From NCBI GenBank assembly GCA_941918925.1, contig OW799234.1, positions 68,629,043 to 68,693,042 on the forward strand: a stretch of DNA of 64,000 nucleotides, read 5' to 3'. This DNA comes from Phyto melanocephala. Its lineage: Eukaryota; Arthropoda; Insecta; Diptera; Rhinophoridae. Position numbers and translations under genes: made by a program. How positions within the stretch are numbered: the first letter of the stretch is position 1; the number at the start of each line of letters is the position of its first letter. The notes under the pieces are model-generated. The model had not been told where the DNA came from, did no database searches, and saw only the letters and a list, made by a program, of their open reading frames with translations. This document shows, in pieces, positions 12,172 through 24,174 of this stretch.

Positions 12172-13113
12172 AAAACTTTTCAAAAAAATCCGTCATGAAC
12201 TTTTAAAAAAATAACAAAAAATTTTAAAGTTGACCCTCGAACTGTTTCAAATGCCATTAAACAGTATAAGGAAGACCTGAGTGTTAAAAGAAAATCTGGA
12301 TCAGGAATTAAAAAAGGTCCAAGCGATATTGGTAAGGTAAAAGAAGTCGAGCAACTGCCTCGAAGAGCTCCTAACACTTCTATCAGAAAAGCAGTGCGTA
12401 CGGTAAAATACTCTAATAGTTTTGTTCAAAGGGCCAAAGCTTATGCTGGTCTGAAGACATACGAAGTTCAAAAAGTTCCAGATCGCAACTCGGTTAAGAA
12501 CTTAGAAGTAAAAGCGTAAGTAAGCGGAAAAATTGAAGGCAGATTTTATAAAAAAAATACACCTGTTGTGTAATGGATGACGAAACATACGTACTGGCAG
12601 ACTTTTATCAACTTCCCGGCCAAGATTTTTATGTTGCTGATGAAAGAAGCAATGTTCAGGAAGAGTTTCGGACAAAAAAACAAACTAAATTCCCTAAGAA
12701 ACTTCTCGTGTGGCAAGCTATTTGCAGTTGTGGCAAACGAAGCCAAGCATTTTCGGCATCAGGCACGATAAATACAGAAATTTATATCACGGAGTGCCTA
12801 CAAAAACGACTTTTAACTTTTTTGAGACAGCACCGAGTGCCTGCATATTTTTGGCCTAATTTGGCATCATGTCACTATGGAAAAAAAGGCACTTGAGTGG
12901 TATTCAAAGAATAATGTAATTTTTGTACCACGAGAGGCAAATCCACCTAACTGTCCAGAACTTAGGCCTGTGAAAAGGTACGGGGCTCTTGTAAAAAAGG
13001 AATTGAAGAACACAGGAAAGGTGTCCCAGAATTTTAAGTGTAGATGGACCACCTCCTCCAAAAAGGTAACAGAAGCAACTGTAAAATCTTTAAGGAAGGA
13101 TTTCCGAATATAA
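12172..13113 (+). pseudogene. Decayed Tc1/mariner-superfamily transposase (DD37E-like spacing)
   Basis: Conceptual translation in broken frames gives an N-terminal DNA-binding part (about 12220-12540) containing DPRTVSNAIKQYKEDL and SVKRKSGSGIKKGPSD, typical of a helix-turn-helix and linker. The catalytic part from 12573 starts MDDETYVLADFYQLPGQ, then KKLLVWQAICSCGK, YITECLQKRLLTFL, FWPNLASCHYG and NPPNCPELRPVKRYG. The first Asp (DDET) is kept, the second position is Asn (WPNLAS) and the likely third position is Lys (RPVKRY). Thirty-seven residues separate the last two if one extra A in the A-run at 12878-12885 is ignored. A frameshift there and stops near 12518 and 12570 break the frame. No terminal inverted repeats were found. 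It is a fossil of a lineage different from the other mariner remnants here. Confidence 0.85.
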
Positions 13114-14471
13114 ACGATAATTTTATAAATACGAAATATAAATTAAGATTTTAACGTTAAATAAATTTGTACAATATGCCAATAAATTTCCGTATTTTAA
13201 AGAATTTCTATATTGCACGATTTGAGTTTTATTTGACTTAATGCATTTTTTTCAATACAATCCTTATCTAAAGGTTGTTGATTTTGGAAAATTAAACCTC
13301 CATGTCTTAACATGAATGCCATATTATTATTTTATGAATAAAGCCGAATGAATATTCAAACATTTTTTTATATTTTTTTTAACTTTAAAATTCTATGTCT
13401 GTAAAAAAATACTCTACAAATAACTAAACACAATACTAATGATCACTTCACTCACTTATTCTTTTGAGGTAAATACCATCAACAGAAGAATTAAATAAAC
13501 ATTTGAAAAACACTTGTCAACAAATCATCATTGAATCTCTCAAATCATCATTGAATCTTTATGTACTTCTAATACGATTGTAAAAAACTGTGTCTACTCA
13601 TGAAATATTGTTAAAAATTAGTCTGTCTGTCTTACTGAACATAATTGGCTCAAGAACTACTAAATAGATTTTGATGAAGATGCCTTGTTTTTTTTGGTGA
13701 TATTACGTTTCATTTCTAACAGCAAATATAAAGATAACGAATAAAATGTTACTGAAATGTTGGCTAGAAAAAAATGCAGACATATACGGACACGACAGAA
13801 GAAGAAATATAAAACTTTTTCACTAACAGCAATAAATAATAACGATATCAAAATTTATCTTCAAATGAATATAATCTGGCAATGCGAACCGGGTTCAACG
13901 AATATTAGGTAGAAAAAGAGAAAACAATTATTTTTGTGTGTATGTATGTATGTATTATGTATTTAACACACATTTTTTAAACGCCTACGCATTATAGATA
14001 TTTTCACTCTTGCATTATTAATACGATTAACACATGATGCGTAACGTCAGGAACACAATTGCAACGAACAATTAATTTTTGGCAGTGAATAGGTTTCCCA
14101 AAAATAATAAATAAATAAAAATAAAACATGCACATAATCAGAGAAGTCTAAATAAGGCACACGCAATGATAAATTAGTCTGAATTCGCTGTTTTATATAT
14201 TTAATGACGAATTAATAATTTTTTTGTATAGAATTTGACATTATTGGTAGTAAGCAAAAGCTTTGAGCTGATAAGTTACGGATACGTTGTCAGTTGTACC
14301 CAATTATAGCCTAGGCGAAATTCGCAATGAACGACGAATCCTGCAATATATTTATTTATTTATTGATATTTCTTACTTCTGCGAACGATGAATAGATGAG
14401 TAAATGCGACAATGTTTGATTTTTTTTGTGTTCGAATGTTTTTGTTAAATAAAGTACCTTTCAGGGTGCAC
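13114..14471. other. AT-rich DNA with a small tandem duplication
   Basis: A 20-base unit containing CAAATCATCATTGAATCT is repeated twice at 13521-13558, and a (GTAT)n tract lies near 13937. No gene is recognised. Confidence 0.5.
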
Positions 14472-14839
14472 CAAGGCGAATTCATACAGGTGAAACTATC
14501 AGCCCAGCTGATGGAGAGACTTAATGTCAAAATTGGTTGAATTTGCCTTATTAATGCAGGGCAGGGAAATGTGATTTTAAATTCTGTATTAAACAATTAA
14601 CTTACGTGTACATTTTTGATAATAAATGTGCTAAATTTATGTGTATTTGTTGCTTTTGCGTCATTAATACTGTGTTTCAAACAAATATATCCTTTTTTTA
14701 ATCAAATTTTATTATATTTAATAAGTAAAAACAACTTTTCCACCCCTGATATACGAATTGGCCTTGACATAAAACATCTCATGAAAAGTTGCTTTGTTGT
14801 ATCAATTCGCCGTTACATATACCTTATGGATATGCCTTG
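14472..14839 (+). mobile_element. MITE with 8-bp duplications (hAT-like), copy 1
   Basis: The ends are CAAGGCGAATTCATACAGGT and, inverted, CAAGGCATATCCATAAGGT. The flanks are GGGTGCAC (14464-14471) and GGGTACAC (14840-14847), matching at 7 of 8 bases. Eight-base duplications fit hAT elements. A subterminal motif near CCACCCCTGATATACGAA is shared with copies at 46568-46941 and 61414-61776. It has no coding capacity. Confidence 0.8.
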
Positions 14840-15070
14840 GGGTACACTTAACAAGGTATTTGTAATCGATCAGAAAATCGTTTTTGTATTCTGCTACGAA
14901 TGTCAAACTCTATATAAAATTATATAAATTCGCCTTTCAATATTGTATATAAATTGTTATCTTTTACTTTAATAATTGTGTAATTTTTATTTTAAAGCAT
15001 TTTCAAGGTAAATATTTAAAATAGTTGTAACTATAAAAATTGTTATTAGATGTTATTGTTGATTTTTTAT

Positions 15071-15529
15071 TAAACCCTTCATACAAAAGTGAAAAAGGTT
15101 ATAAATATATAGGTTTGTCATTCCGTGTGAAATTTCTACAATGTTCATTTCCGACACCATAAAGTATATAATTTCTAACAGCTTATGAAAAAAGGAGTCG
15201 ATAAAGCTCTGCCAGTCTGTCGGTGTGTATGTTCAAATCAACTTTTAGAAGCCCCCTGAAATCGTCTGGACCCGCGTGAGGTATTAAAATATCAGAAAGC
15301 ATATCGAGAGCATATCGGTATTGAAAATCTGGAAAATCGGTACATAAACAACTGAGATATGAGGAAAAAACCACGACCACCTCGTTTTTTTCACAACAAC
15401 AACATACATACATACATACATACAAACGTGTTATATTGGTTTAGAGTAAACGTGGTATCGAATCCCAGCTGTGGCAAAAAAAAATTTTTTTTATTATTTT
15501 TTTATTTTTTATTTTATATATTATTTATT
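15071..15529 (+). mobile_element. Outer DINE-1-like Helentron, 5' half (oldest of three nested copies)
   Basis: It starts TAAACCCTTCATAC, a mutated TATACCCTTCAC end. It runs through TTTGTCATTCCGTGTG, the CTGTC box, CCACGACCACCTCG and a CATA microsatellite into a T-rich core. At 15529 it is interrupted by the next copy, and its 3' half resumes at 17186. It is clearly more diverged than the two copies inside it. Confidence 0.8.
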
Positions 15530-15548
15530 TATACCCTTCACACAGTGA
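15530..15548 (+). mobile_element. Middle Helentron copy, first 19 bases
   Basis: TATACCCTTCACACAGTGA is the expected 5' end of a DINE-1-like copy. It is split from its body, which continues at 16442 with AAAAGGGTG, by the inner element. Confidence 0.82.
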
Positions 15549-16441
15549 ACAAGTAAGAGCGCTATATTCGGCCGTGCCGAATCTTATATACCCTTCACAA
15601 CGTGTAGTCATGCAATAACAGTAGTTTGTATCACCATTCATCCCATATGAAATACGTACCTACATGTAAAAACATACATATATAAAAACATCCCATTGTA
15701 AAATTATAAATTTACGTATGTATGTTCAAAAAAAAAATAAAAAAAAATTAAAAAAAAAATTAAAAAAAAAAATTTAAAAAAAAAATTAAAAAAAAAATTT
15801 AAAAAAAAAATCAAAAAAAAAAAAATTTTTTTAAATAATTAAAATATATATAATAAATACAAAACAAAAAAAATAAAAAAAAAATATTAAAAAAAAAAAT
15901 TAAAAAAAAAGTAATAATAAAAATATAAATAATAATATATTAAATAAAAAATAAAAAAAAATAAAAAAAAAATTAAAAAAAAAAATATAAAAAAAATAAA
16001 AAAAAATTTTTTTTGGCTCAGCTGGGATTCGATGCCACGTTTTCTCTAACCAGTATACACGTTTGTATGTATGTATGTTGTTGTTGTAATGTTGTTTTTG
16101 TGAAAAAAAAATAGAGGTGGTCGTGGGTTTTTGCTCATATCTCAGTTGTTTATGTACCGATGTTTCTGATTTTCAATACCGATCTACTTCCGAATATTTC
16201 TGATATTTTAATACCTCAGCCGAGTCCAAGCGATGTCGGGGGGCTTCAAAAAGTTGATTTCAACATACACACGGACAGACGGTCAGACGGACAGACGGAC
16301 AGACTGACAGGGCTTAATCGACTCCCCTATTCATAAGCTTTCAGAAAATATATACTTTATGGGGTCGGAAATCAAAATTGTAGAAATTTCACACGGAATG
16401 ACAAACCTATATATACCCTTTTTCACTGTGTGAAGGGTATA
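15549..16441 (-). mobile_element. Inner DINE-1-like Helentron (youngest), minus strand
   Basis: On the minus strand it begins TATACCCTTCACACAGTG at 16441 and ends with hairpin ATTCGGC-ACG-GCCGAAT and ...CTCTTACTTGT at 15549. It interrupts the middle copy between two T residues (minus strand) without a longer target duplication. The empty site can be read from the two flanks, so both boundaries are exact to about one base. The A-rich core at 15728-16010 is long. Sequence decay is low. Confidence 0.9.
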
Positions 16442-17185
16442 AAAAGGGTGAAAAATGTGAAATTTGTACAATTTTCATTTCGGACCATATAAAGTATATA
16501 TTTTCTGAAAGCTTGTGAATAGGGGAGTCGATTAAGCTCTGCCAGTCTGTCCGTCTGACCGTCTGTCCGTGTGTATGTTGAAATCAACTTTTTGAAGACC
16601 CCCGACATCGCTTGGAACCGGGTGAGGTATTAAAATATCAGAAATATTCGGGAGTAGAACGCATTGAAAATCAGAAAGATCGGTACATAAACAACTGAGA
16701 TATGAGCAAAAACCCACGACCACCTCGATTTTTTTTTTCACAAAAACAACATTACAACAACAACATACATACATACAAACGTGTATACTGGTTAGAGAAA
16801 ACGTGGCATCGAATTCCAGCTGAGCCAAAAAAAAATTTTTTTTAATTTTTTTAAAATTTTTTTTTATTTTTTTAAATTTTTTTTTTATGTTTTTTTTTAT
16901 TTTTTTTTATTTTTTTTTGTTTTATATTTATTATATATATTTTAATTATTTTTTTTTTAATTTTTTTGTTAAATTTTAAAAAATTTTTTTTTTTTTGTTT
17001 TTTTTTTTAACATACATACGTGAATTTATAAATTTACAATGGGCTGTTTTTATATATGTATGTTTTTATATGTATGTACGTATTTCAAATGGGATGAATG
17101 GTGATACAAACTACTGTTATTGCATGACTACACGTTGTGAAGGGTATATAAGATTCGGCACGGCCGAATATAGCGCTCTTACTTG
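16442..17185 (+). mobile_element. Middle Helentron copy, body and 3' end
   Basis: It continues the 19-base piece at 15530. It keeps the CATAAAGTATATATTTTCTG region, the CTGTCCG box, a T-rich core (16826-17010), TGGTGATACAAACTACTG, GTGAAGGGTATATAAG, the 3' hairpin and ...CTCTTACTTGT. A deletion has removed part of the usual TTTGTCATTCCG region near 16450. It is itself inserted in the T-rich core of the outer copy. Confidence 0.88.
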
Positions 17186-17565
17186 TTTTATTTCTTTTTT
17201 TTTTAATATTTTACTTTTTATTTGTTTTTTATTTTCTTTAATTTATTTTTTATTTTGTAAATTTTTTTACTTTTAATGTTTTTTTTATATTTTTTTTATT
17301 TTTTTATTTTTATTTTATTTTTTTTACTATTTTTATTTTATTTTTTTATTATTTTTATTTTTTTTTAAATTATTTTTATTTTTTATTTTTATTTTTCAAA
17401 TTATAATTTTATAATTTTTAAATTTATTATTTTACAATGGGATGTTTTTATATATGCTTATGTTTTTTATATGAGATGAATGGTGAGACAAACAATGGTT
17501 ATTGCATGACTACACGTTGTGAAGGGTATATAAGAATATATCACCAAATGTATCACTCATACTTG
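17186..17565 (+). mobile_element. Outer Helentron, 3' half
   Basis: A T-rich core continues from 15529 and leads to ATGAATGGTGAGACAAACAA, CACGTTGTGAAGGGTATATAAG and a terminal ...CATACTTGT near 17565. The usual 3' hairpin has decayed to an AT-rich stretch, consistent with this being the oldest of the three. Confidence 0.78.
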
Positions 17566-18478
17566 TTTTTTGATATGGTCACACTTTAAACTGTTATACG
17601 AAAACTAAATTTTAATTAATATTTAGCAGACGTATCCACCACCTCCTCCGCAAACGTTTACGTAGCAGTAAAATAGCTTTGACGTTAATAATATATTATT
17701 TTGACGAGTTTAACAAGATCGTCATCACTCATGGCTGTGAATAAATATAGAGTAAAGCCCATAATACACTAAATGTAATAAGCCACAACAAAATGCTGAT
17801 GAGTACGATTTTGATATTCCACGAATTGTATTTTAGTCCAAAAATGCAAATAAAACACTTGTGGCCGAAGCCGATACATTTTTGCTTTATGATGACGTAA
17901 AAATTACGTTACAGCTACATGCGTATGTGGCTTTTTACATTCCGGCTTAAAAAGTGCGTCATTTACATGTGACAAAATAGCATATAGAAATGCCTTTATA
18001 TAAATGTGTACATATGTATGTACATGTTAGAGTTGTGTTGTAAAATCTGCAAATGATACCTATAACATTTGTACTTTTCAGACCTTAATTGTATAAATAT
18101 TGTAAATTATAAGTTGTAATAAAATACTGCTTCTCATTATTAGTATATCACTTTATAAAATTATCGATAAATTATACGTTTTTAAAAAAACATTCCGTAA
18201 TTTTTTTTCTGTTTTAGGGAATATGTCCAAAAGTTTTGTAAATTATTTAATAAATTAGTAAATTGTAAATTTTTGATATCGATATATCCGATAGTTGTCG
18301 AACTTAAGTTGCGTTGCCAATTGCAACAAAAATATGTAATAGATAGAAAAAAGACAACAACAGTCAACTTTGTTTGCAAAGTAGTGAATATACTTGCTGT
18401 TTGGGTCTTTGGTTATCGTGGCAGATTATTACTCACGAAATGCCAAGTAGATTGTATATAACACCGCGTTGACAAAAC
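17566..18478. other. AT-rich DNA without recognised genes
   Basis: No coding or repeat structure is supported. Confidence 0.45.
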
Positions 18479-18960
18479 CACATTATTCGCCAGATTTTGA
18501 TGTATCCTTAGAACAAATGCTAGATGCGCCCTTAATAGTGAAGTAACTCAGCAGATCATTTAGTCTGACCTCAGATATCTTAGAGAGGTTACCCAGTATA
18601 TGTTGGTCCAGGATAATGTATCTCTCGGTACCCTGGCAGGACATTCATTCGTAGAAAAGGTGTAAAACGGTTTTCACTTTTCAAAATCTATAAAGCGGTG
18701 ACAATGGTCTTGCATGTTTCCCGAACATCCAGCGACACGTCAATATAACCAGCAATCCCGATATATCCTTCCCACATCGATACATTAGTTGCGATGTGCG
18801 CATGATATTAAAAGAGGGTTAAGTAAATCTGGCCACTTTGCGTGTGTCTAGTCCACGACACCTGTTCTCGTCGTTTGTGAAAAAATTGTTTGAAGATCTT
18901 CCTTTTGATAGTCTGAAGTTACAGTTGGTATTCGACCCATAAGTGCATAATTATAGAGAA
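18479..18960. other. GC-richer island, possible degraded retroelement
   Basis: This stretch is visibly richer in G+C than its surroundings and has CpG-containing words such as GTCTAGTCCACGACACC and TATCTCTCGGTACCCTGGC. Every frame is broken and I recognise no protein motif. Old LINE-derived sequence is one possibility; an ancient exon is another. Confidence 0.25.
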
Positions 18961-21900
18961 AAAATATTAAATTATTTATTGCCGGCTTAAGTTCATTTTA
19001 TTTAAAATTCCCTTTACATTAGAAATTCATTTTTTATTTGTAATAATTAATAAAACAAAATGATAATTTTAAAATAAAAATATTCATTGAATCCTTGTAT
19101 TTTAGAAGGGGTTCATATTTTGTTTTCTACATTTTTAACTTTTGTTGCAAAACTTTTGAGTTTTTCCATAAAAAAAGGAAAAACGAATGGACATGTATTT
19201 AATTTGTCTCTCTTCTTTCTATGTCCATAATGTTGATGACGATTAAGTAGAAATTAATTTTTTTAAAAAATAATTTTTGTCAAAATATTGTATGGAAAAT
19301 TTGCCTTATTTTCGCTATTAATAGAAATTGTTTATAGGAAAAGGTTGATACATTTTCTTTCATGTAAAAAGAACACTTACATATAACCACTTTCTCAACT
19401 GAGGCGAAACTGTGTGTGCAATATACTTATAACTTATAATGAGTACAATAACAACAAACTACATGTTTGGTAAATTTCGTCGAATTTTCGTCTTGCAATA
19501 ATGTCATGATTTCCTAAAATTTATAAAATTATTGAAAGGTATTGTATAGTTTATTGTGACATTTTTAAACCTTTTTAAAATTTAAATATTAACTAAAATT
19601 ATTTAAGCTTGAGGTCTTTTAATTATTTAAATAATATCTTTAATTTTTTAAATTTTTAAAAAGTTATGACGTTATGACAATACGACAATAAGGTTAACTG
19701 GTGAATTCACCAATTGCTGTTAATCTCCAGATGTTATTGTTCTTTTTGTTGTGACGACAACATTGTTCAACAAGTTGTTATCGTTTGTCTGTTGCTGTTG
19801 TTGTTGCTGTTATTATTCATTCATTCGTTAAATAGTTGTCAACCATTCCGTATTTGTATTAAATTGTTGGCCCCGTTGACTGTTCATGAAATGTGTGACG
19901 ACAACAACAGGCTGTAAAATGTCTCATGTGCGTATTGCCAGCATGTTTTGCTATGTGTGTGTGATGTTGTTTATGATAATGGGTGGCCAGTACGCATAAA
20001 AAAATACAGAAAAAGAAACATGATTGCCACATTAATTTTAAGCTGTAATTGCAGCTGCATGTTGTTTGTATAAGGTGGGTGCGTTACATTAGGATTACCC
20101 GTTTCTTTTTTACTTTATCCGAAAATTTTATAAATTTTTTCCAAAAGTCGAAAAAAAAAATTTTTTTTAACGATATTTATAAATCCTAAAGTGAAAAAAA
20201 AACATAATATTTCTTTGAAAATAATGGTAATGTATATTGATTTTTGGTTAAATTAATTTATTTATAATGATAATTTGATGATTTTAAAATTTATCTGATG
20301 TATACTTCTAAAAAAAGCGAAGAAACATTAAATTTAATTATGAGCCATGAGTCATGACTGCTGATGCAACTTCAAAAGTCATCACAAAAACAGTCTCCAT
20401 AATATCACTTTTGGCAAACTCATGCTTACACCAGAGATTGATCAAGTGAACAAAAATTCTTATTAGTCTAATAATGATTTTTTTTCAGTTTTGAATAAAA
20501 ACTAAAAAATTCAACGCAATAAAAAAACCACAAATTATATGAAAATGAGCCGTTATGTGGAGGGATGTTACACTATTACACTTTTTGAAAACATCACGGT
20601 GAGCTGTAAAGAAACTGGTATATTGCAGAGAGGAAAATAGTCTCGCAATTAATTGTTCTTTAATTTTTCTTAAAGCGAAAAATCCCGATGACATTGTCAA
20701 AGACAATATCGTACTAAAATTGAAGAAATATTTTTTCAAATATAATATATTAAAATACTATATTGACAAACCAAATTTTTAACCCTATTTTTTTCAAATA
20801 TCAGGCAACTCTATTTATAATTTTAAACAACAACAAACTCGTGTCGGAGTTGTGTGTCTATAATTAAATTGCCGTTAGCAAATTTTAACATGTTTAAAAT
20901 CAACTCAAGGCCTACAAGCAACAACAGCAATTTCAGCAACAACTAAATAATCTACGCATATTTTTGTTGCTGTTTTTCTCTTAAACTTGATATAAAAAAT
21001 TATGCGTTAATCATCGGTTGAACGTTGTCGTCGTGTATTCTGGGGGCTTGCCTACAAGTATTTTTCTTTTTATTTTGTTAGTATTTTTGTAACATTGTGT
21101 TGACATAATGAAATATAATAAATATATTAAAGTTGATTGTTTTGCCTTGGCCGTGATATTGAAATAAAATTTATATGTTAAGCTGTTTGTTGTCACTCAC
21201 GCAGAGTTGGGAAAATGAGTTTTTAAGCAATTTACAAAATTATGGTACAATTTAAAATAATTTTAAAACGACTTTTTTTTTCTAATTTTAGAGGGAATTT
21301 TTAATCTTTATATATATTTTTTTATTGTATTTTTGGTTTCTGTAATATATAAAGAAATATTTATATAGGTAAAGTAAAGAGCTGTGAAAAATGCTCTAAA
21401 TCTTTTGTATTCTAGTTTATTCAACTTCTAATCACTTATTCTAGTGTATCTGTATATAAATAACAAAACAAACATAACAAAACATTACTTTCACTAAAAC
21501 AAATCCATCATTAATTAAAATGTTTTTATCTACAGCTTTTTTAGTGTTTGTGTTATTAAACAAAGTAGAATATCAAGAGAAAACGTGATAATGAAAAAAA
21601 TAATCTTTAAATCATGGCAATAATATCGAGTACAAAAGAACACATACAAAAAGTTTTTACGCTATAACTTCCTGTAAAGTTGTCCAAAATAGTTGAAAGT
21701 TTGCTTGAAGGTAGTTTTGAATTCCGAGATTGCAATGATGTGATAATCTCAATTTAAGCTTATGTCGACCTAAGTCGATTTTCCTTTTTGTCACGAATAT
21801 TAGAACAACGACTGAGAATGCGTCAGCAAAGCTCTTTGACATTAATAGGGCACAACACCATAATAATTGTGCAATCAAGTGTTTGTGCAATTAAGCTTTA

Positions 21901-24174
21901 AGCACACAATACACCAGCATGGTGGTACAAAATTAATTTTTTACCCAAAAATAGTGTGGAAAATTTTGTAATCAATAACGAAAAAATTTGTGCTGCACCT
22001 ATTATTGCTATTATCCTAAAACGAAAACGAATAAGGAGCAAAAAAAATGTGTTTGGATGAAGAAATGGCTATGAATTGGCATATATATTTAAAATGTTTT
22101 ATTTTTTTGATGTTTATGCCTTGACGATTTAACTTTTATGAGCTAATTTTATAACACACGACTAAATCATGCTGGTACAATCAATTTCTACCCATTTGTT
22201 TTGAACAAAATTTTTGTTCGGAGCAATTCAGAAATTTAAAGCTGCCATATAAAATGCACACTTATGTATCTGTGGCCTTTTGACAAAAGAACTTGTTTCG
22301 ATTTATAAAATAATTCAGAAGAGCAAACAACAAATTAAAAAATAAATTAAAGTTGATTTTATTTTTTGTGATATCTCCAATTCTGTAAGTCATTGAAAAA
22401 CGCGGATTAATGAATACAGATGAGAAATTTGTGCATTATCGACTTTTTATAAAAATCTTTTATTTAATTTTTAAATTTAACAGATTAACAAATTTAACTG
22501 TTATACGTCATATTGTATTATACAAAACAAAAACTAAGGGCAAACAAAGCGTCCTGATCTTGATTAACAAGGTGGAAGTTTTTTTATATCTCAAATTAAA
22601 TTGTTTTATTAAATCCACAGATTTATAAAATAATTTTTTTAATAAATTTCCTTAATTTTAATATTTTTAACAAATTCTACTTTTACAGAAAATTGTATTT
22701 AAAGTTAATTAAAATATAAAATTATGTTATTTTTCACACGTTTTTATTTCTAATTTAACAATTTAGATTGAGATGCATTTTTTTAATTTTTTTTTTTTTT
22801 TTTTTTATAAAGAAAGTTAATTGTTATAATCAATGAATAATTTGAAAAAAAGCGGACATAAGCCGAGTGGAATGTATTTTCTAAACCAGATATGTCATCA
22901 GCATTTTTTGCTCGGTAATAAGATGTTGGGTGCTAATTAAATCTATTTAACTCTCTTGTTTTTAGGTAATTCAAATCGGTAACAATTACGTTGATTTTTT
23001 CATATTTTCTTACCACAAAGAGTAGCAAAGCCATTTACCAACAGTAACCTTCTTTTTCTCTGTTTATGATTTTTTTTTCGAATTATCAGTGGCAACTGTT
23101 ACCGAATTATATTTGTTTATTAAAAGGTATAATTTTGTATAATTTTCTATTTGTTGCAAATTTACGATTACTGTTACCCCGTTTCGAAAATATTTACAAC
23201 AACCACGCAGTTCTTCTTGTTTATAAAAAAAAACTGAATCAAAATATTCTTTATTCTTGTAAAATTCTTGAAGAGAAAAATTTACTTTTTTTATAGGAAA
23301 AACAAAAAATTTTCTTAAAATTATTAATAAAATAAAATAACAATTTTTTTAAATTATTTTTGTTTAAGAAAGTTTTTTAAACATGAAAAAAATTTTTTAT
23401 TTTTAAAAAGTTTAAAAAAAAATTTGTGCTCATTAAGAGAATTTAAATAAAAATTACAAGAAAAGTTTTTTCAACAAAATTTACTAATTATTGAAAAATA
23501 CAAGCTACCAAATTTTCCATCCCTGACATTTGTATCTCTTTTACGCAATGCGTACTTTTAAAGAGAGTACGCGTAATTTGCCCAAGAACTTGAACTTGAG
23601 TTTTTTTATTTGTATTTATTTTTAATACATTGTTGTTCCATTTTTGTTTGTTAATTCATTACGTTGAATATTAAAGGTGTTGTGAGATATTTTTAGATTT
23701 TATATTTGTATTAAAGTTAAAGTAAATTGACTTTAGGTACGCGTAATATAAATTTGTTATTTGTTAATTTGTTTGTTTAGTTTTTTTTAATCTAATTGTG
23801 TGAATTTTTAATCAAAGAGAGTGTGATTAAAATCTTATTGTTGATAAGATTTTTTTGCAAATGAAATCTAGTGGAGGGGAATTCGATTGAGCGACAAATT
23901 TGTTTAGGTTAAATGAATTTCTTAACTTTTTAGATTGTTTTACAAAACTAAGAAGTTCTGAAATTAACAATGAAACAAAGTTAATTCGCTGCAAAACAAC
24001 TTGTGAATCTTTAAGAAAAGTTTGTTTTTAAAACCGGTTTGTATATTTAAAAATTCACTACGAATATAGGGGGTGAGAACATTAAACAAAATGCTTGAAA
24101 TTCGATAGTAAGTTTGCCGCAAACACACCAAAAGTAGTAATATTTTGACATTTGCAATGCGAGTGAAAATTTAT
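18961..24174. other. Long AT-rich stretch without recognised genes
   Basis: GTTGCTGTTGTT-type trinucleotide runs lie at 19788-19820, GGTGAATTCACC near 19700 is palindromic, and a long T-run lies at 22787-22806. Open frames here are short and have the Phe/Leu/Lys-rich composition expected of AT-rich noncoding DNA. Confidence 0.5.

Noticed and set aside
18182..18461. Overlapping short frames on both strands
   Set aside because: Mutual shadows in AT-rich DNA without any motif.
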